DNA from: Alphaproteobacteria bacterium
GTDB lineage: Bacteria; Pseudomonadota; Alphaproteobacteria; Micavibrionales; Micavibrionaceae
Assembly: GCA_002690045.1 (NCBI GenBank)
Contig: NZDE01000011.1
Location: forward strand, 338,582-402,581
Reading direction: 5' to 3'
Length of the DNA: 64,000 nt
In this document: piece after piece, positions 28,187 to 37,084 of the stretch
Layout: every line of letters begins with the position of its first letter
How positions within the stretch are numbered: position 1 is the first letter of the stretch
The notes under the pieces: generated by a model
What the model saw: only the letters and a program-made list of their open reading frames with translations
The model's database searches: none
Told to the model about the DNA's origin: nothing
Made by a program: the position numbers and the translations under genes

Positions 28187-30009
28187 ATAAATCCACCAGA
28201 CTGCATTGCCCAAAGCTTTGCATACTGCCCGTCTTGCGCGAGCAATTCTTCATGCGTACCCTGCTCTATAATTTTGCCCTCTTCCATCACCAATAAGCGA
28301 TCCATTGACGATATTGTCGATAGGCGGTGCGCAATGGCAATTACCGTCTTGCCCGTCATTAGACGTTTTATTGAATCTTGGATCAGCTGTTCAGATTCAC
28401 TATCAAGCGCGGATGTCGCCTCATCCAAGATAAGGATTGGTGCATCTTTCAAAATGGCGCGCGCAATGGCGATACGTTGACGCTGTCCACCTGAAAGGCG
28501 AACGCCGCGCTCACCAACCATTGCAGCAAAACCTTTATTGCCATCTTTATCTTCTAAATTAAGTATAAAATCATAAGCATGTGCGCGTTTAGCGGCCTCT
28601 ATAACCTCTTCATCAGTGGCATCAAGACGTCCATAGCGGATATTATCCATGATACTTCTGTGCATAAGGTCACTGCTTTGCGGGATCATCGAGATTTTCT
28701 TGCGCAGGCTTTCTTGCGATACATGCGCGATATTCTGCCCATCAATACGTATTTCACCGCCCTGAATATCATAAAAACGTAGAAGGATTTGTGTCAGCGT
28801 GCTTTTACCCGCCCCGCTAGTACCGACTAAGCCGATTTTTTCACCGGGTTTAATATCTACATCAAGCCCCTGAAATACAGGTTGAGATCGATATTTAAAA
28901 TCAACATGGTCAAATTCGATATGCCCACCATTAATGGCCAAAGGCTTGGCATCACTGGTGTCTTTGACTTTTTGCTGCATATTGATCGCAACCAAGCCTT
29001 CTTCAACCTGCCCGAGGTTTTGGAACAGGAATACCGATACTTCCTGCATCCACCATGACATTTGCATGATACGAATAGCCATCGGCAAAATCATGGCAAC
29101 ATCGCCAATGCTTAAACGATTATCAATCCACCCCTTAATCGCCACAAAAAACATCGCGCCGATAAATACAGCAGATATAATTTCTAAGAACATACGCATC
29201 TTCACGTTGAGCAGGTTCTGCTTCTGCGCTTTATGAACAACGTTATTCATGGCTTCGGTCAGATAAGAATCCTCTTTACGCCAACGGAAGAAGAGTTTCA
29301 CTGTATAAATATTGCTGATTGTATCAACGGAGCGCCCACGCACTTGGCTTAACGCTTCATACGCTTCAGTCGAGCGCACCAAAATTTTGGGTACGTAATA
29401 ACACAGAAGGATAATATAGGCACATAGCCAGATAATCAGGATATACGGCACAACCCAGCCAACTTGTGCAAAGAAGAAAGCCGTCACACAAAGCCCCATC
29501 GCCCCGTACAGCAAGCTGCCCATAAAAATCTGGATGACTTCTAAAATAGCCTGCGGCGTTTCCATCACTTTACTGGATAAACGCCCTGCAAAATCATTCT
29601 GAAAGAAGTCATAGCTATGTCCATGCAAAAACAATGATAATCTGCGGCGGATTTTATTCGTCACCAACGGTCTATATAGCGCATTTAAATATTCCCCAAC
29701 CTGCGCGGCGATGGGTTGAATAAACAAACACAGCACAACAAACAAGGCTACTGGCAGCTTTAGAGCCTCCCAGATATCCGCTCTATTCTCGATGCTCGCC
29801 ATGGCATCCATAATATATTTGATAAATACGGGCGGAAGAGAATCCAGAACACTGGAAATCATAAATAGGACAGCCACAACAAGATACTTCCACTTATCTT
29901 GCAAAATAAACAGCCAGATAAACGCCCAGCGGTTCTGCGGCAAGCTCGTCAAGCGCAGTTCATCGGGACTTTCCGTCAGTTTGTGTTTATTTTTGTGTGG
30001 TGTAAACAT
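28183..30009 (-). CDS. ABC exporter, fused permease and ATPase
   Basis: 608-residue half-transporter of the type IV (exporter) fold, probably working as a homodimer in the inner membrane. Six membrane helices occupy about residues 35-320. The nucleotide-binding domain has Walker A GLVGTSGAGKSTL, Q-loop SMIPQSSDLMHRS, signature VRLSGGQRQRIAIARAILKD, Walker B ILILDEATSALD and the switch His in IAIAHRLSTI. All catalytic parts are intact. It lies 46 bases downstream of the TlpA and CcsBA genes on the same strand, so it may be part of that operon; a role in heme or thiol export for cytochrome c maturation is possible but is not shown by sequence. No clear ribosome-binding site precedes the ATG. 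Confidence 0.92.
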   Translation of the reverse strand: MFTPHKNKHKLTESPDELRLTSLPQNRWAFIWLFILQDKWKYLVVAVLFMISSVLDSLPPVFIKYIMDAMASIENRADIWEALKLPVALFVVLCLFIQPIAAQVGEYLNALYRPLVTNKIRRRLSLFLHGHSYDFFQNDFAGRLSSKVMETPQAILEVIQIFMGSLLYGAMGLCVTAFFFAQVGWVVPYILIIWLCAYIILLCYYVPKILVRSTEAYEALSQVRGRSVDTISNIYTVKLFFRWRKEDSYLTEAMNNVVHKAQKQNLLNVKMRMFLEIISAVFIGAMFFVAIKGWIDNRLSIGDVAMILPMAIRIMQMSWWMQEVSVFLFQNLGQVEEGLVAINMQQKVKDTSDAKPLAINGGHIEFDHVDFKYRSQPVFQGLDVDIKPGEKIGLVGTSGAGKSTLTQILLRFYDIQGGEIRIDGQNIAHVSQESLRKKISMIPQSSDLMHRSIMDNIRYGRLDATDEEVIEAAKRAHAYDFILNLEDKDGNKGFAAMVGERGVRLSGGQRQRIAIARAILKDAPILILDEATSALDSESEQLIQDSIKRLMTGKTVIAIAHRLSTISSMDRLLVMEEGKIIEQGTHEELLAQDGQYAKLWAMQSGGFI

Positions 30010-30055
30010 AGTGTACTATTACAGCTATGCCCTAACCCGTAAAGTCCGCGCAATA

Positions 30056-30619
30056 TTATTTCAACAGATTTTCAATATCTTGGATCATATCTTCTTCGAG
30101 CCAATCAAGCCCGACATATTTTTTGACCATGTAGCCTTTTTGGTCAATCAACAGCGTTTCAGGAAGCATAAATGTTTGGAAAACACCGTTCGTGATGCTG
30201 CCTTGCGCATCATGTACCATCCATTCATTCGCCTTTGGCTCATATCCAATTTTCTTAAAGAAATTTTCCATCGCACCAACGCTCATATCGCTAGATAACC
30301 CAAGAAAGATAAGCTGTTCAGGGTATTTTTCCGCTATAGAAACTAATAAAGGGAACTCCGTCACACATGGGCCACACCATGACGCCCAGAAGTTTAACAA
30401 CACGACTTTTCCACGCGCATCATCTGGCATATTTAAAACGCGCTGGTCGCTATGACGCGTGATTGTAAAATCCGCTATAATCTGGCGTTCATATTTGGGC
30501 ACCTCTGTATCAATGGGTGCGTAGTTTATCACTTTGGATGGTGATTTACTTTGAAAATAAAACGCGCTGCCCATCGCGGCGAGGATCACAACAATCAGAA
30601 TAATAAAATTTGGTTTCAT
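30056..30619 (-). CDS. TlpA/ResA-type thiol-disulfide oxidoreductase
   Basis: 187-residue membrane-anchored periplasmic thioredoxin-fold protein. An uncleaved N-terminal helix (FIILIVVILAAMGSAFYF) is followed by the thioredoxin domain with the redox motif WCGPC (Cys82 and Cys85, in LLNFWASWCGPCVTEFPLL) and the cis-Pro loop FMLPETLLIDQKG. Its ATG overlaps the ccsBA stop by four bases (ATGA), a sign of translational coupling. In cytochrome c maturation such proteins (ResA, CcmG) keep apocytochrome CXXCH cysteines reduced for heme attachment, which fits its neighbour exactly. Confidence 0.93.
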   Translation of the reverse strand: MKPNFIILIVVILAAMGSAFYFQSKSPSKVINYAPIDTEVPKYERQIIADFTITRHSDQRVLNMPDDARGKVVLLNFWASWCGPCVTEFPLLVSIAEKYPEQLIFLGLSSDMSVGAMENFFKKIGYEPKANEWMVHDAQGSITNGVFQTFMLPETLLIDQKGYMVKKYVGLDWLEEDMIQDIENLLK

Positions 30620-33495
30620 CTGTTTTTCCGTTTATGTGTTTTTATCAGTAACCATGTAATCAATGCGGTCTCAACAATTGTCACAGCGGCTATGGCATAA
30701 GCAATGCCGCTTATAAACCCATAGCTATGCAAGCCGACATTTAATAAATTCACGCCAAACCATGATAAAGTTACAATGACATTTAAATAAGCTATCACTG
30801 CAGAAAATAAAGGCTGTGATAATTTGCCCGCATGTCGACCATGCAGCGCCCAAACAATCCAAAGTACAATTAATAGTGCACCATTCTCTTTCGGGTCCCA
30901 CCCCCAAAAGCGTCCCCAGCTTTGATCCGCCCATATCCCGCCAAGTACTGTGCCAAAGCCTGTGAAGAATAATGCTACAACGCTTAAGCGTAGTACATTT
31001 AATGCCAATTTATCCCCCGCTACCGTAGTAAAGGCACTGCGGATCAAATGAATATGGGCGCACATGGCGGCAACGATACACACCGCATAACCAATCGTAA
31101 TGCATAGCACATGTGTGGTCAGCCAAAATGATGTATTTAATACGGCAACCAACACGTCCAGAGATTCCCCATCAATCACGAAATACGGCGCTATAATTAA
31201 TAGCATAGCTCCACTCACTGTACTGGCAAGAAGCGCGAAGCCCCGCTTCTGTTTTAAGTCCATGATGATGCCCATACTGACGGCAGTAAAAGCCACAAAA
31301 ATAATTGATTCATATAATGTGCCCACTGGTGGGCGTGCCAATACATAAATACGGAATAGGATAATCAAACCATGAAGAATTACGCCTGCAATTGCCGCCC
31401 CCTGCGCCGCCGTGAATGTAAAGGCCGATGGTACGAGTACAAAACGCGCCGCCAAGACCATAGCCAGAATATAAAGCACCATCACCGCCATTGACCATGG
31501 GAAAGCATTATATATGCGCTCTAGGCTAAGGCGCTTATCTGACACATTAGGATTTTCAGCATATAGCGCATTTAACGTTTTTATGTTCGCGCTCCAGTTT
31601 ACATCATTTTGTGTTTGATAGGCGTCTAATAAGGCCGCCCACGCATCTAGGCGTTCTTTATTTAAAGGGCTGCCCTGCCCTAGAACGATCATTTCCCACG
31701 GCGTCACCCACTCCGTGCGATCATCAAAGCGCGGCAATATTTTAAACACTGTGTTTTGCTGGTTTTGTTCAATCAGTAAGTTTTGTGCAAAACTTAAGGC
31801 GATAGTGCGCCCTTCGTCTTCATCATAAGATTCCCAGTCATCTTTTTTAGCCGCGGCGATGGCTTTGGCCTTGTCCATAATTGTAGTTTGATATGGCTGT
31901 AAATCCAAATAAGTGATGTAATCATCTGTCTCATCTGCAAAGTCTTTGGCTATATAATCGGGCAAAGTAATGTTAAGCGGCATAATAATTGAAAAGCTAC
32001 GCATTAACGCCATAAAGACAATCGCGTCCTCATGTAGCTTTAGCAGCGCTTTCTGCCCTGATGACAATTCATCAGCCCTTAAACCGGCAAGGACATTTAG
32101 CTGCGGCGCGGTCTCACTAAGCAGCGGCATAATACGTTCCAAGCTAAACATACGCCCGTCAGTTTCACTTACATCAAGCTGCGTGCGCACATCTGGATGG
32201 GTGACCTTAAAAACAGGACGCTTTGGTGCACGCACAGGGTCAAACACCATTTCAGACAACCAAACAATTGCGGACTGCCCATCAATCGACTTACGTCCTG
32301 AAAAACGTTCTAGATAAATTCTGGCAAAGCTTTCAAGCGGTTTTATCCGCCCTTCATGCAAAATAGGTAAGTTTGCAAATGCATTATAATCAAGTCCCGC
32401 CGCTTGGGCTGGCTTGGGCGCACACAACAACGACGCCAACATGCACAAAATAACGACACTAAACAAACGGCGTACAGATACGCGCATAAAGACGTGTATC
32501 AGCAGCCCAAGCGCCATAATTAACGTTCCGATATAAGGAAAAATCCATCCCTTATTTTTCACAACAGCAAGTATGGTTGAGCTTGGCCCTTCGGCGGGCT
32601 CAACAAAGTCTGCTTGAAATAATGTATAGCCCTTATAACGCAGCGGCTTATTCATTTCGATTTTTACCGGCCAGTTCACATCGCCGTCATGGACAATAAT
32701 ATCCGAACTATAGCCCCGTGCCATTTGCATACCCGGATGAAAATCCCGTTCAAAATCAACCAATCCGACCGTGAATGGCAAGCGGCGCTGCGTCCGCCCA
32801 TAAATAAGTTCATAGCCAGCGATATCAAGCGGTTTTGTGAAACCATCAAATAAAATATATTCAACATTGTTGACTGAGAACGTTACGCCAGAGATGTTTT
32901 CTTCGTTACGTTTTTCAGACGGCTTTTCTGAAAGCTGCACCTGCGCGGCCATGCCAAAGGCATTTTCCTGCACATTGTCGTGGCGGGTAATATCACAATT
33001 CGTACAATATGATTTGATATATATGTCGATGTCATCAACGCCGCTAAGGACATGCCCCGCCTTTAAATTATGTGCATCCCATTCGGCATGTATCTGCCCA
33101 TCTTTGAGCAGCACTAAACTACGCGCATGGTAATCAAGGATTGTGCGGCTTTGCTGCCCTTCTGGAACAATCAAATAACCTTCTTCGTTGGTTAATGCAG
33201 TTAGGCCACCGCCATAGAGTAGGATAAGCGCCCCAAGATGTGATAAAATAATACCACTGCGCCCCCAGGACCATGGGCTGGCGAATAGAAATTTTAATGT
33301 CAGGCAGAACGTCAACAGGCCGAGTAGCGCCCAAGCCGCAGGCCCTGCAAAAAACAACTTACTCGCTGCATATAAGCCCATTTCCTTTTGCGCAACCGTC
33401 CCCACGATTAGCAAAACCATTAATGGCGGCAGCAAATAGAAAATCATTTGCGCACTGGTGAACAATGTATAAAGCTGTTTTAATTTACGCTGCAT
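30616..33495 (-). CDS. ccsBA: CcsBA, fused system II cytochrome c synthase (ResB-CcsA fusion)
   Basis: 959-residue inner-membrane protein combining ResB/Ccs1-like and CcsA-like halves, which together export heme and attach it to apocytochrome c. The N-terminal third has membrane helices (MIFYLLPPLMVLLIVGTVAQ, FAGPAAWALLGLLTFCLTL) around a large periplasmic domain. A second periplasmic domain (LPILHEGRIKPLESFARIYL and following, about residues 370-660) is like that of epsilonproteobacterial and Bacteroidetes fusions. The C-terminal CcsA part has eight or so helices and the heme-binding WWD motif SWGRFWGWDPKENGALLIVL (about residue 860-880). System I (Ccm) is usual in alphaproteobacteria, so this locus is notable. 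It is coupled to the TlpA gene by a four-base overlap. Confidence 0.93.
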   Translation of the reverse strand: MQRKLKQLYTLFTSAQMIFYLLPPLMVLLIVGTVAQKEMGLYAASKLFFAGPAAWALLGLLTFCLTLKFLFASPWSWGRSGIILSHLGALILLYGGGLTALTNEEGYLIVPEGQQSRTILDYHARSLVLLKDGQIHAEWDAHNLKAGHVLSGVDDIDIYIKSYCTNCDITRHDNVQENAFGMAAQVQLSEKPSEKRNEENISGVTFSVNNVEYILFDGFTKPLDIAGYELIYGRTQRRLPFTVGLVDFERDFHPGMQMARGYSSDIIVHDGDVNWPVKIEMNKPLRYKGYTLFQADFVEPAEGPSSTILAVVKNKGWIFPYIGTLIMALGLLIHVFMRVSVRRLFSVVILCMLASLLCAPKPAQAAGLDYNAFANLPILHEGRIKPLESFARIYLERFSGRKSIDGQSAIVWLSEMVFDPVRAPKRPVFKVTHPDVRTQLDVSETDGRMFSLERIMPLLSETAPQLNVLAGLRADELSSGQKALLKLHEDAIVFMALMRSFSIIMPLNITLPDYIAKDFADETDDYITYLDLQPYQTTIMDKAKAIAAAKKDDWESYDEDEGRTIALSFAQNLLIEQNQQNTVFKILPRFDDRTEWVTPWEMIVLGQGSPLNKERLDAWAALLDAYQTQNDVNWSANIKTLNALYAENPNVSDKRLSLERIYNAFPWSMAVMVLYILAMVLAARFVLVPSAFTFTAAQGAAIAGVILHGLIILFRIYVLARPPVGTLYESIIFVAFTAVSMGIIMDLKQKRGFALLASTVSGAMLLIIAPYFVIDGESLDVLVAVLNTSFWLTTHVLCITIGYAVCIVAAMCAHIHLIRSAFTTVAGDKLALNVLRLSVVALFFTGFGTVLGGIWADQSWGRFWGWDPKENGALLIVLWIVWALHGRHAGKLSQPLFSAVIAYLNVIVTLSWFGVNLLNVGLHSYGFISGIAYAIAAVTIVETALITWLLIKTHKRKNR

Positions 33496-33563
33496 GAGGA
33501 GATATATAGACTAGCCCCTCGCGCTTGGCAAATACTCCCCTGCCGAAAAAACCAATCACGCAC

Positions 33564-33593
33564 AAAAAAACCGCCATATAAAATGGCGGTTTT
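33564..33593 (-). terminator. Intrinsic terminator after clpP
   Basis: Ten-base perfect stem AAACCGCCAT / ATGGCGGTTT (33568-33577 with 33583-33592) with a short loop. On the minus strand the stem is followed by T residues. It lies 20-odd bases beyond the clpP stop and separates clpP from the ccsBA operon. Confidence 0.85.
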
Positions 33594-33611
33594 AAAAAAT
33601 TCATTTTTGCC

Positions 33612-34415
33612 TTATGGCTTAGCCGCAGGCACGCCTGTGATTTTCTTCATGTCTGCACGCGTTGTTACAACATGATCAACTAGGTTATAGCTTTCTGCAT
33701 CTTGTGCTGATTTAAAGTTATCACGCTCTAAGTCTGCTTCAATTTTCTTGACGTCGTGGCCTGTGTGTTTTGCAAGACAACCATTCAGATAGTCTTTCAA
33801 ACGTTGAAATTCGTTAACCGCGATAGTCATATCTGTCACTGTGCCTTGTGTACCAGCTGAAGGCTGATGAACCATTACAGATGCACTTGGCAGCGCAAAA
33901 CGCTTACCTGGTGTGCCTGCTGAAAGCAAGAACGCGCCCATAGACATCGCCTGCCCCGCACATAGTGTAATCACGTCATTTTCAATGAAATTCATTGTGT
34001 CATAGATTGACATACCTGCAGTCACGGAACCGCCTGGAGAGTTAATAAGAAGGATGATATCTTCCTTGTTATTAGCTTCCGCAGCCAAAAGCTGCGCAAC
34101 GATGTTGTTCGCCATATTTTCTTCAACTACGCCATTAACCATGATCGTGTTGCCGTTTTTGAACAAATCAGAATATGGGTTTGTGACGTAACCACGACCT
34201 TTATCATCAAGCACTTCGTAATTTGGAATTACAATATTTTGTGCTGGCATAGAAACGCCGTTAAATGCTGGTGAAACGCCCATTTGCGCAGAAAATCTTG
34301 GGTCACTTTGTGCCATCATAGCAGGTGTAAGTACACCAGACATTGCCGCTTGTTGAAATGATGAACAAAGTTTGTTGTCCATCCAAATAAGATCGTTTTT
34401 ACCGAAATTAGACAT
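33612..34415 (-). CDS. clpP: ClpP-family serine protease with an N-terminal extension
   Basis: Self-compartmentalising protease that degrades proteins fed to it by a Clp unfoldase. The ATG at 34415 has GGGAG 8 bases upstream; a GTG two codons earlier is too close to it. The 267-residue product has an intact triad: Ser158 in LCAGQAMSMGAFLLSAG, His183 in SVMVHQPSAGTQG and Asp232 in ERDNFKSAQDA. The spacings (25 and 49) equal those of ordinary ClpP. About 60 extra residues precede the normal start of the fold (IPNYEVLDDKGRGYV at about 62). That extension is Met/Gln/Ser-rich and may be a propeptide or a new axial-loop or docking segment. No clpX or tig gene lies nearby. Confidence 0.9.
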   Translation of the reverse strand: MSNFGKNDLIWMDNKLCSSFQQAAMSGVLTPAMMAQSDPRFSAQMGVSPAFNGVSMPAQNIVIPNYEVLDDKGRGYVTNPYSDLFKNGNTIMVNGVVEENMANNIVAQLLAAEANNKEDIILLINSPGGSVTAGMSIYDTMNFIENDVITLCAGQAMSMGAFLLSAGTPGKRFALPSASVMVHQPSAGTQGTVTDMTIAVNEFQRLKDYLNGCLAKHTGHDVKKIEADLERDNFKSAQDAESYNLVDHVVTTRADMKKITGVPAAKP

Positions 34416-34629
34416 ACTCACGTCTCCCTGTTAGAAGTAATTATTATTTTTTATCCGTTTTTTTGCACATTAGAACAATGTAAATAATATGGCAAGTATA
34501 TTTTTTTAGGCGCGCAAAAACAAAACACGCTATTTTACATAGTAAACAAGCATTAAGTTAAGATAATGCAAACCAAAGCTTTTGCTTATATAAACTATTC
34601 TACGTCTAAAAATTCTTTATTTTTTTGTA

Positions 34630-34660
34630 TAAAAAAGCACGGATCATAAAAATCCGTGCT
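34630..34660 (-). terminator. Intrinsic terminator after the second lytic transglycosylase gene
   Basis: Nine-base perfect stem AGCACGGAT / ATCCGTGCT (34636-34644 with 34652-34660). A run of A residues at 34631-34636 gives the T tract on the minus strand. The remaining 200 bases up to clpP are AT-rich, with no gene seen. Confidence 0.82.
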
Positions 34661-34694
34661 AAATAATAATTGTAAAATCGAGCTTATTTTAAGC

Positions 34695-35675
34695 TTAAGG
34701 AAAAGCGCGGCCCAAGAAAGACCAGAAACTATAATGATTCTCGAAACGCTCTTTATCTTCGGCAATTACTTGCGTGCTTAACTTGCCGGCATAATATTCA
34801 TAAATTTCAGCATAGCTGCGCGGCGCACCTTTGCCACCGTCATGATAAAATGTCGGTTTGTTGCCTTTTATCACACGTTCAGAATAATCCTCAACAACAT
34901 GACGGTCTGGTGTTTTTTCCAAATTCTGAATAAAGGCCCGCCCGCCAGTTCCCCCAAGGAAGTGATACATATAGACGTCAGTGTACGTCACATAGCGGCT
35001 AGGGAAATCTCTATGCAACTTATCTATATTTTCACGCGCATATTCTGCGCCCATTTCGACAGAAAACATTGCATCCGTACATATGTTTAATACCGTTTCG
35101 CGCGTATTCTCATTTTTGATGACTTTACGCCCATCAACGACTTCAATATGTTGCGACAGACGGTCATAGCCATATTCTTCACCATATTTATACATTAACT
35201 CTAGCTGCGTACTTGGCAAAAGCTGCATAAGCCCACATGCCTTACTAAAGTCATGTCTTATTGTCGCCTTAAACGAACTTTCCTGCGCTGCAATCAAGCG
35301 GATCATATCTTTTTCAAGCTTTTTATACGTACTGGCGTAATCCATACGGCGGTCAACATATTTCGGCACAGCCATCTCATTAAGGACGGCCTTTTCCAAA
35401 GGAACATTTGGATATATATAAGCTGTATCATCATACCAAGAGGGAAAAACTCCCTTTAACTTATCGCCCAAAACATGCTTAGCGTAATCAATGTAGTTAT
35501 CAGGATTCTGGTTATACAGGAACGCATTTGTACCGGCGACAACAGCTGTTGCCAATGTAACTGGCCAAACAACCCAATTCATAAACTTACGCTTCAAACG
35601 TTTCATGACGCCGTTCTGCGTAGAGGGGTTCATATTTACATTGCTTAATATTTCATCAAGGTCTTGCTCAGACAT
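34695..35675 (-). CDS. Membrane-anchored lytic transglycosylase-like protein
   Basis: 326 residues when started at 35675, where AAGGTG lies 6 bases upstream; the frame is open 16 codons further. It has a short cytosolic N-terminus, one membrane helix (WVVWPVTLATAVVAGTNAFLY, about residues 34-54), and a periplasmic SLT-like domain. The catalytic Glu132 is in LIAAQESSFKA, followed by KACGLMQLLPSTQLEL. The C-terminal part (YMYHFLGGTGGRAFIQNLEK) matches the protein at 26177-27232, so the two are paralogs. It should cleave peptidoglycan glycan strands at the inner-membrane face of the wall. A possible 47-codon gene lies just upstream. Confidence 0.83.
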   Translation of the reverse strand: MSEQDLDEILSNVNMNPSTQNGVMKRLKRKFMNWVVWPVTLATAVVAGTNAFLYNQNPDNYIDYAKHVLGDKLKGVFPSWYDDTAYIYPNVPLEKAVLNEMAVPKYVDRRMDYASTYKKLEKDMIRLIAAQESSFKATIRHDFSKACGLMQLLPSTQLELMYKYGEEYGYDRLSQHIEVVDGRKVIKNENTRETVLNICTDAMFSVEMGAEYARENIDKLHRDFPSRYVTYTDVYMYHFLGGTGGRAFIQNLEKTPDRHVVEDYSERVIKGNKPTFYHDGGKGAPRSYAEIYEYYAGKLSTQVIAEDKERFENHYSFWSFLGRAFP

Positions 35676-35706
35676 ATTACACACCTTATATATTTTTTGA
35701 ACAACA

Positions 35707-35850
35707 TTATTTAACATAATCATTGTGTGTTATCAAGTAAAAAGGATGCATCAATACCTTTTCTTCCTTATCACGATACTCATCGCATATGTATTCAATA
35801 GCCTCAAACCAATCCAATGTATTCTGCCCAACATTCTTGACATAATTCAA
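35707..35850 (-). CDS. Possible small protein, 47 residues
   Basis: Short open frame with coding-like composition: VKNVGQNTLDWFEAIEYICD then EYRDKEEKVLMHPFYL. The only available start in frame is a TTG at 35850, preceded by AGAGG at a short distance; an in-frame stop lies a few codons upstream. It ends 31 bases before the lytic transglycosylase start, on the same strand, so it could be the first gene of that transcript. No family was recognised. It could also be the decayed end of a longer gene. Confidence 0.35.
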   Translation of the reverse strand: MNYVKNVGQNTLDWFEAIEYICDEYRDKEEKVLMHPFYLITHNDYVK

Positions 35851-35902
35851 AAACCTCTGTATTACATAAAACGTTCAAAATGTAATTATACGGGTGTATG
35901 AT

Positions 35903-37084
35903 ATGACCACTGCTTACGACAAGCTTAACGCCGCCCTTGAAAATGCCGGCGTTTCAAAAACTATTTATTCCTTCACTATGCCAGAGACCGAGGCTGCCGT
36001 GGATCGCGTTATTGATGGCGGCGTACAAAAAGATATTGTATTAAGCGCATTGCAGGAAGCCTTTAGCAGCGCCAACACGATGCTAACGAATGAACAACTT
36101 GCTGAAATGATTAACGCCAAGCTTTATGAAGCGCGTGAAAGCTTTCGCAGTAATTACCGCGAAGCATGGACACAAAAACAAGACGCCATGCACGAAGAAT
36201 TTTTTGCCACATGGAAAAACTGGACAAGCCCTATTATAGAGGCCAACTGGGATGATTTTCCTTATATGTACCCAACATCAGGCGCGAGTGAAGCGTTACG
36301 TGAAGCCATATATAGCTATGGCAACAAAGCGCGCATTGCAGGCGAAACACCCGTCATTCACACCTTCATTGGTGAATATGAAGGCTTTGGCGCTTATGCC
36401 GATGCCGCAGGCATTAAAGTCGTTACGCATAGCCGAGAAAACTGGCGCGATGCGGTCAAAAATATTGGCCAGAATGAACAATTTTATATCAGCCAGCCTT
36501 CGGCGATTGATGGCTGCGTGTGGGATGAATTCGACGATTTTGCCGATGCCTTGAACACACAGCAGCCTAGCGCTCAGCTTATGCTTGACGTTACTTATGT
36601 TGGCTGCGTTGGTAAAGACTTCACCGTTAATGCCAATCATGACAATATTCCTGCCGTGATCTTTTCATTAAGCAAGCCATGCGGCGCGTATTATCACCGC
36701 GTTGGCGGCATGCTTAGCAAAGAGGCCTATCCAGGCCTGTTTGGCAATAAATGGTTTAAAAACTTGCTTGCGTTAAACCTTGGTACAGAAATGATGAAGA
36801 CTTACGGCGTGCAGGAATTACCGCGTAAATATGCCCCTATTCAGCAGCAAGCTTTAGACGAAGCCAACAACAAACTGGGCTTCACCTTGCAGGCAACGGA
36901 TGTTTATCACCTTGGCGTGATGAAGCCGCGTGATGATGCGAGCGAACTCGAAAAATACTTAACCCGCGGTTCAGATGGGCAAGAACTTGTCCGCGTCTGT
37001 TTAACACCAACTATGGCGCATATTGTTGACCCGAAACTCAGCAACATTGTCCGCGCCCGTCCGCATGAAGGGATCAAACCATGA
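35903..37084 (+). CDS. Fold-type I PLP-dependent enzyme of unknown specificity
   Basis: 393 residues from the ATG at 35903 (GGG lies 8 bases upstream; a GTG at 35894 is in frame). It shows the aminotransferase fold: an N-terminal helical part of about 100 residues, the cofactor-phosphate motif YPTSGASEALREAIYSYGNK, a Asp-containing strand SAQLMLDVTYVG that should contact the pyridine nitrogen, and the Schiff-base Lys258 in VIFSLSKPCGAYYHRVGG. The C-terminal domain includes LVRVCLTPTMAHIVDP. The closest general resemblance is to class I/II and V aminotransferases or related lyases, but no specific family was recognised. Its stop overlaps the start of the next gene by four bases (ATGA), so the two products probably work together. 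Confidence 0.82.
   Translation: MTTAYDKLNAALENAGVSKTIYSFTMPETEAAVDRVIDGGVQKDIVLSALQEAFSSANTMLTNEQLAEMINAKLYEARESFRSNYREAWTQKQDAMHEEFFATWKNWTSPIIEANWDDFPYMYPTSGASEALREAIYSYGNKARIAGETPVIHTFIGEYEGFGAYADAAGIKVVTHSRENWRDAVKNIGQNEQFYISQPSAIDGCVWDEFDDFADALNTQQPSAQLMLDVTYVGCVGKDFTVNANHDNIPAVIFSLSKPCGAYYHRVGGMLSKEAYPGLFGNKWFKNLLALNLGTEMMKTYGVQELPRKYAPIQQQALDEANNKLGFTLQATDVYHLGVMKPRDDASELEKYLTRGSDGQELVRVCLTPTMAHIVDPKLSNIVRARPHEGIKP

Noticed and set aside
29792-30298. 168-codon plus-strand frame opposite the ABC exporter and TlpA genes
   Set aside because: It is antisense to two clearly coding genes and spans their junction. No ribosome-binding site or recognisable domain.
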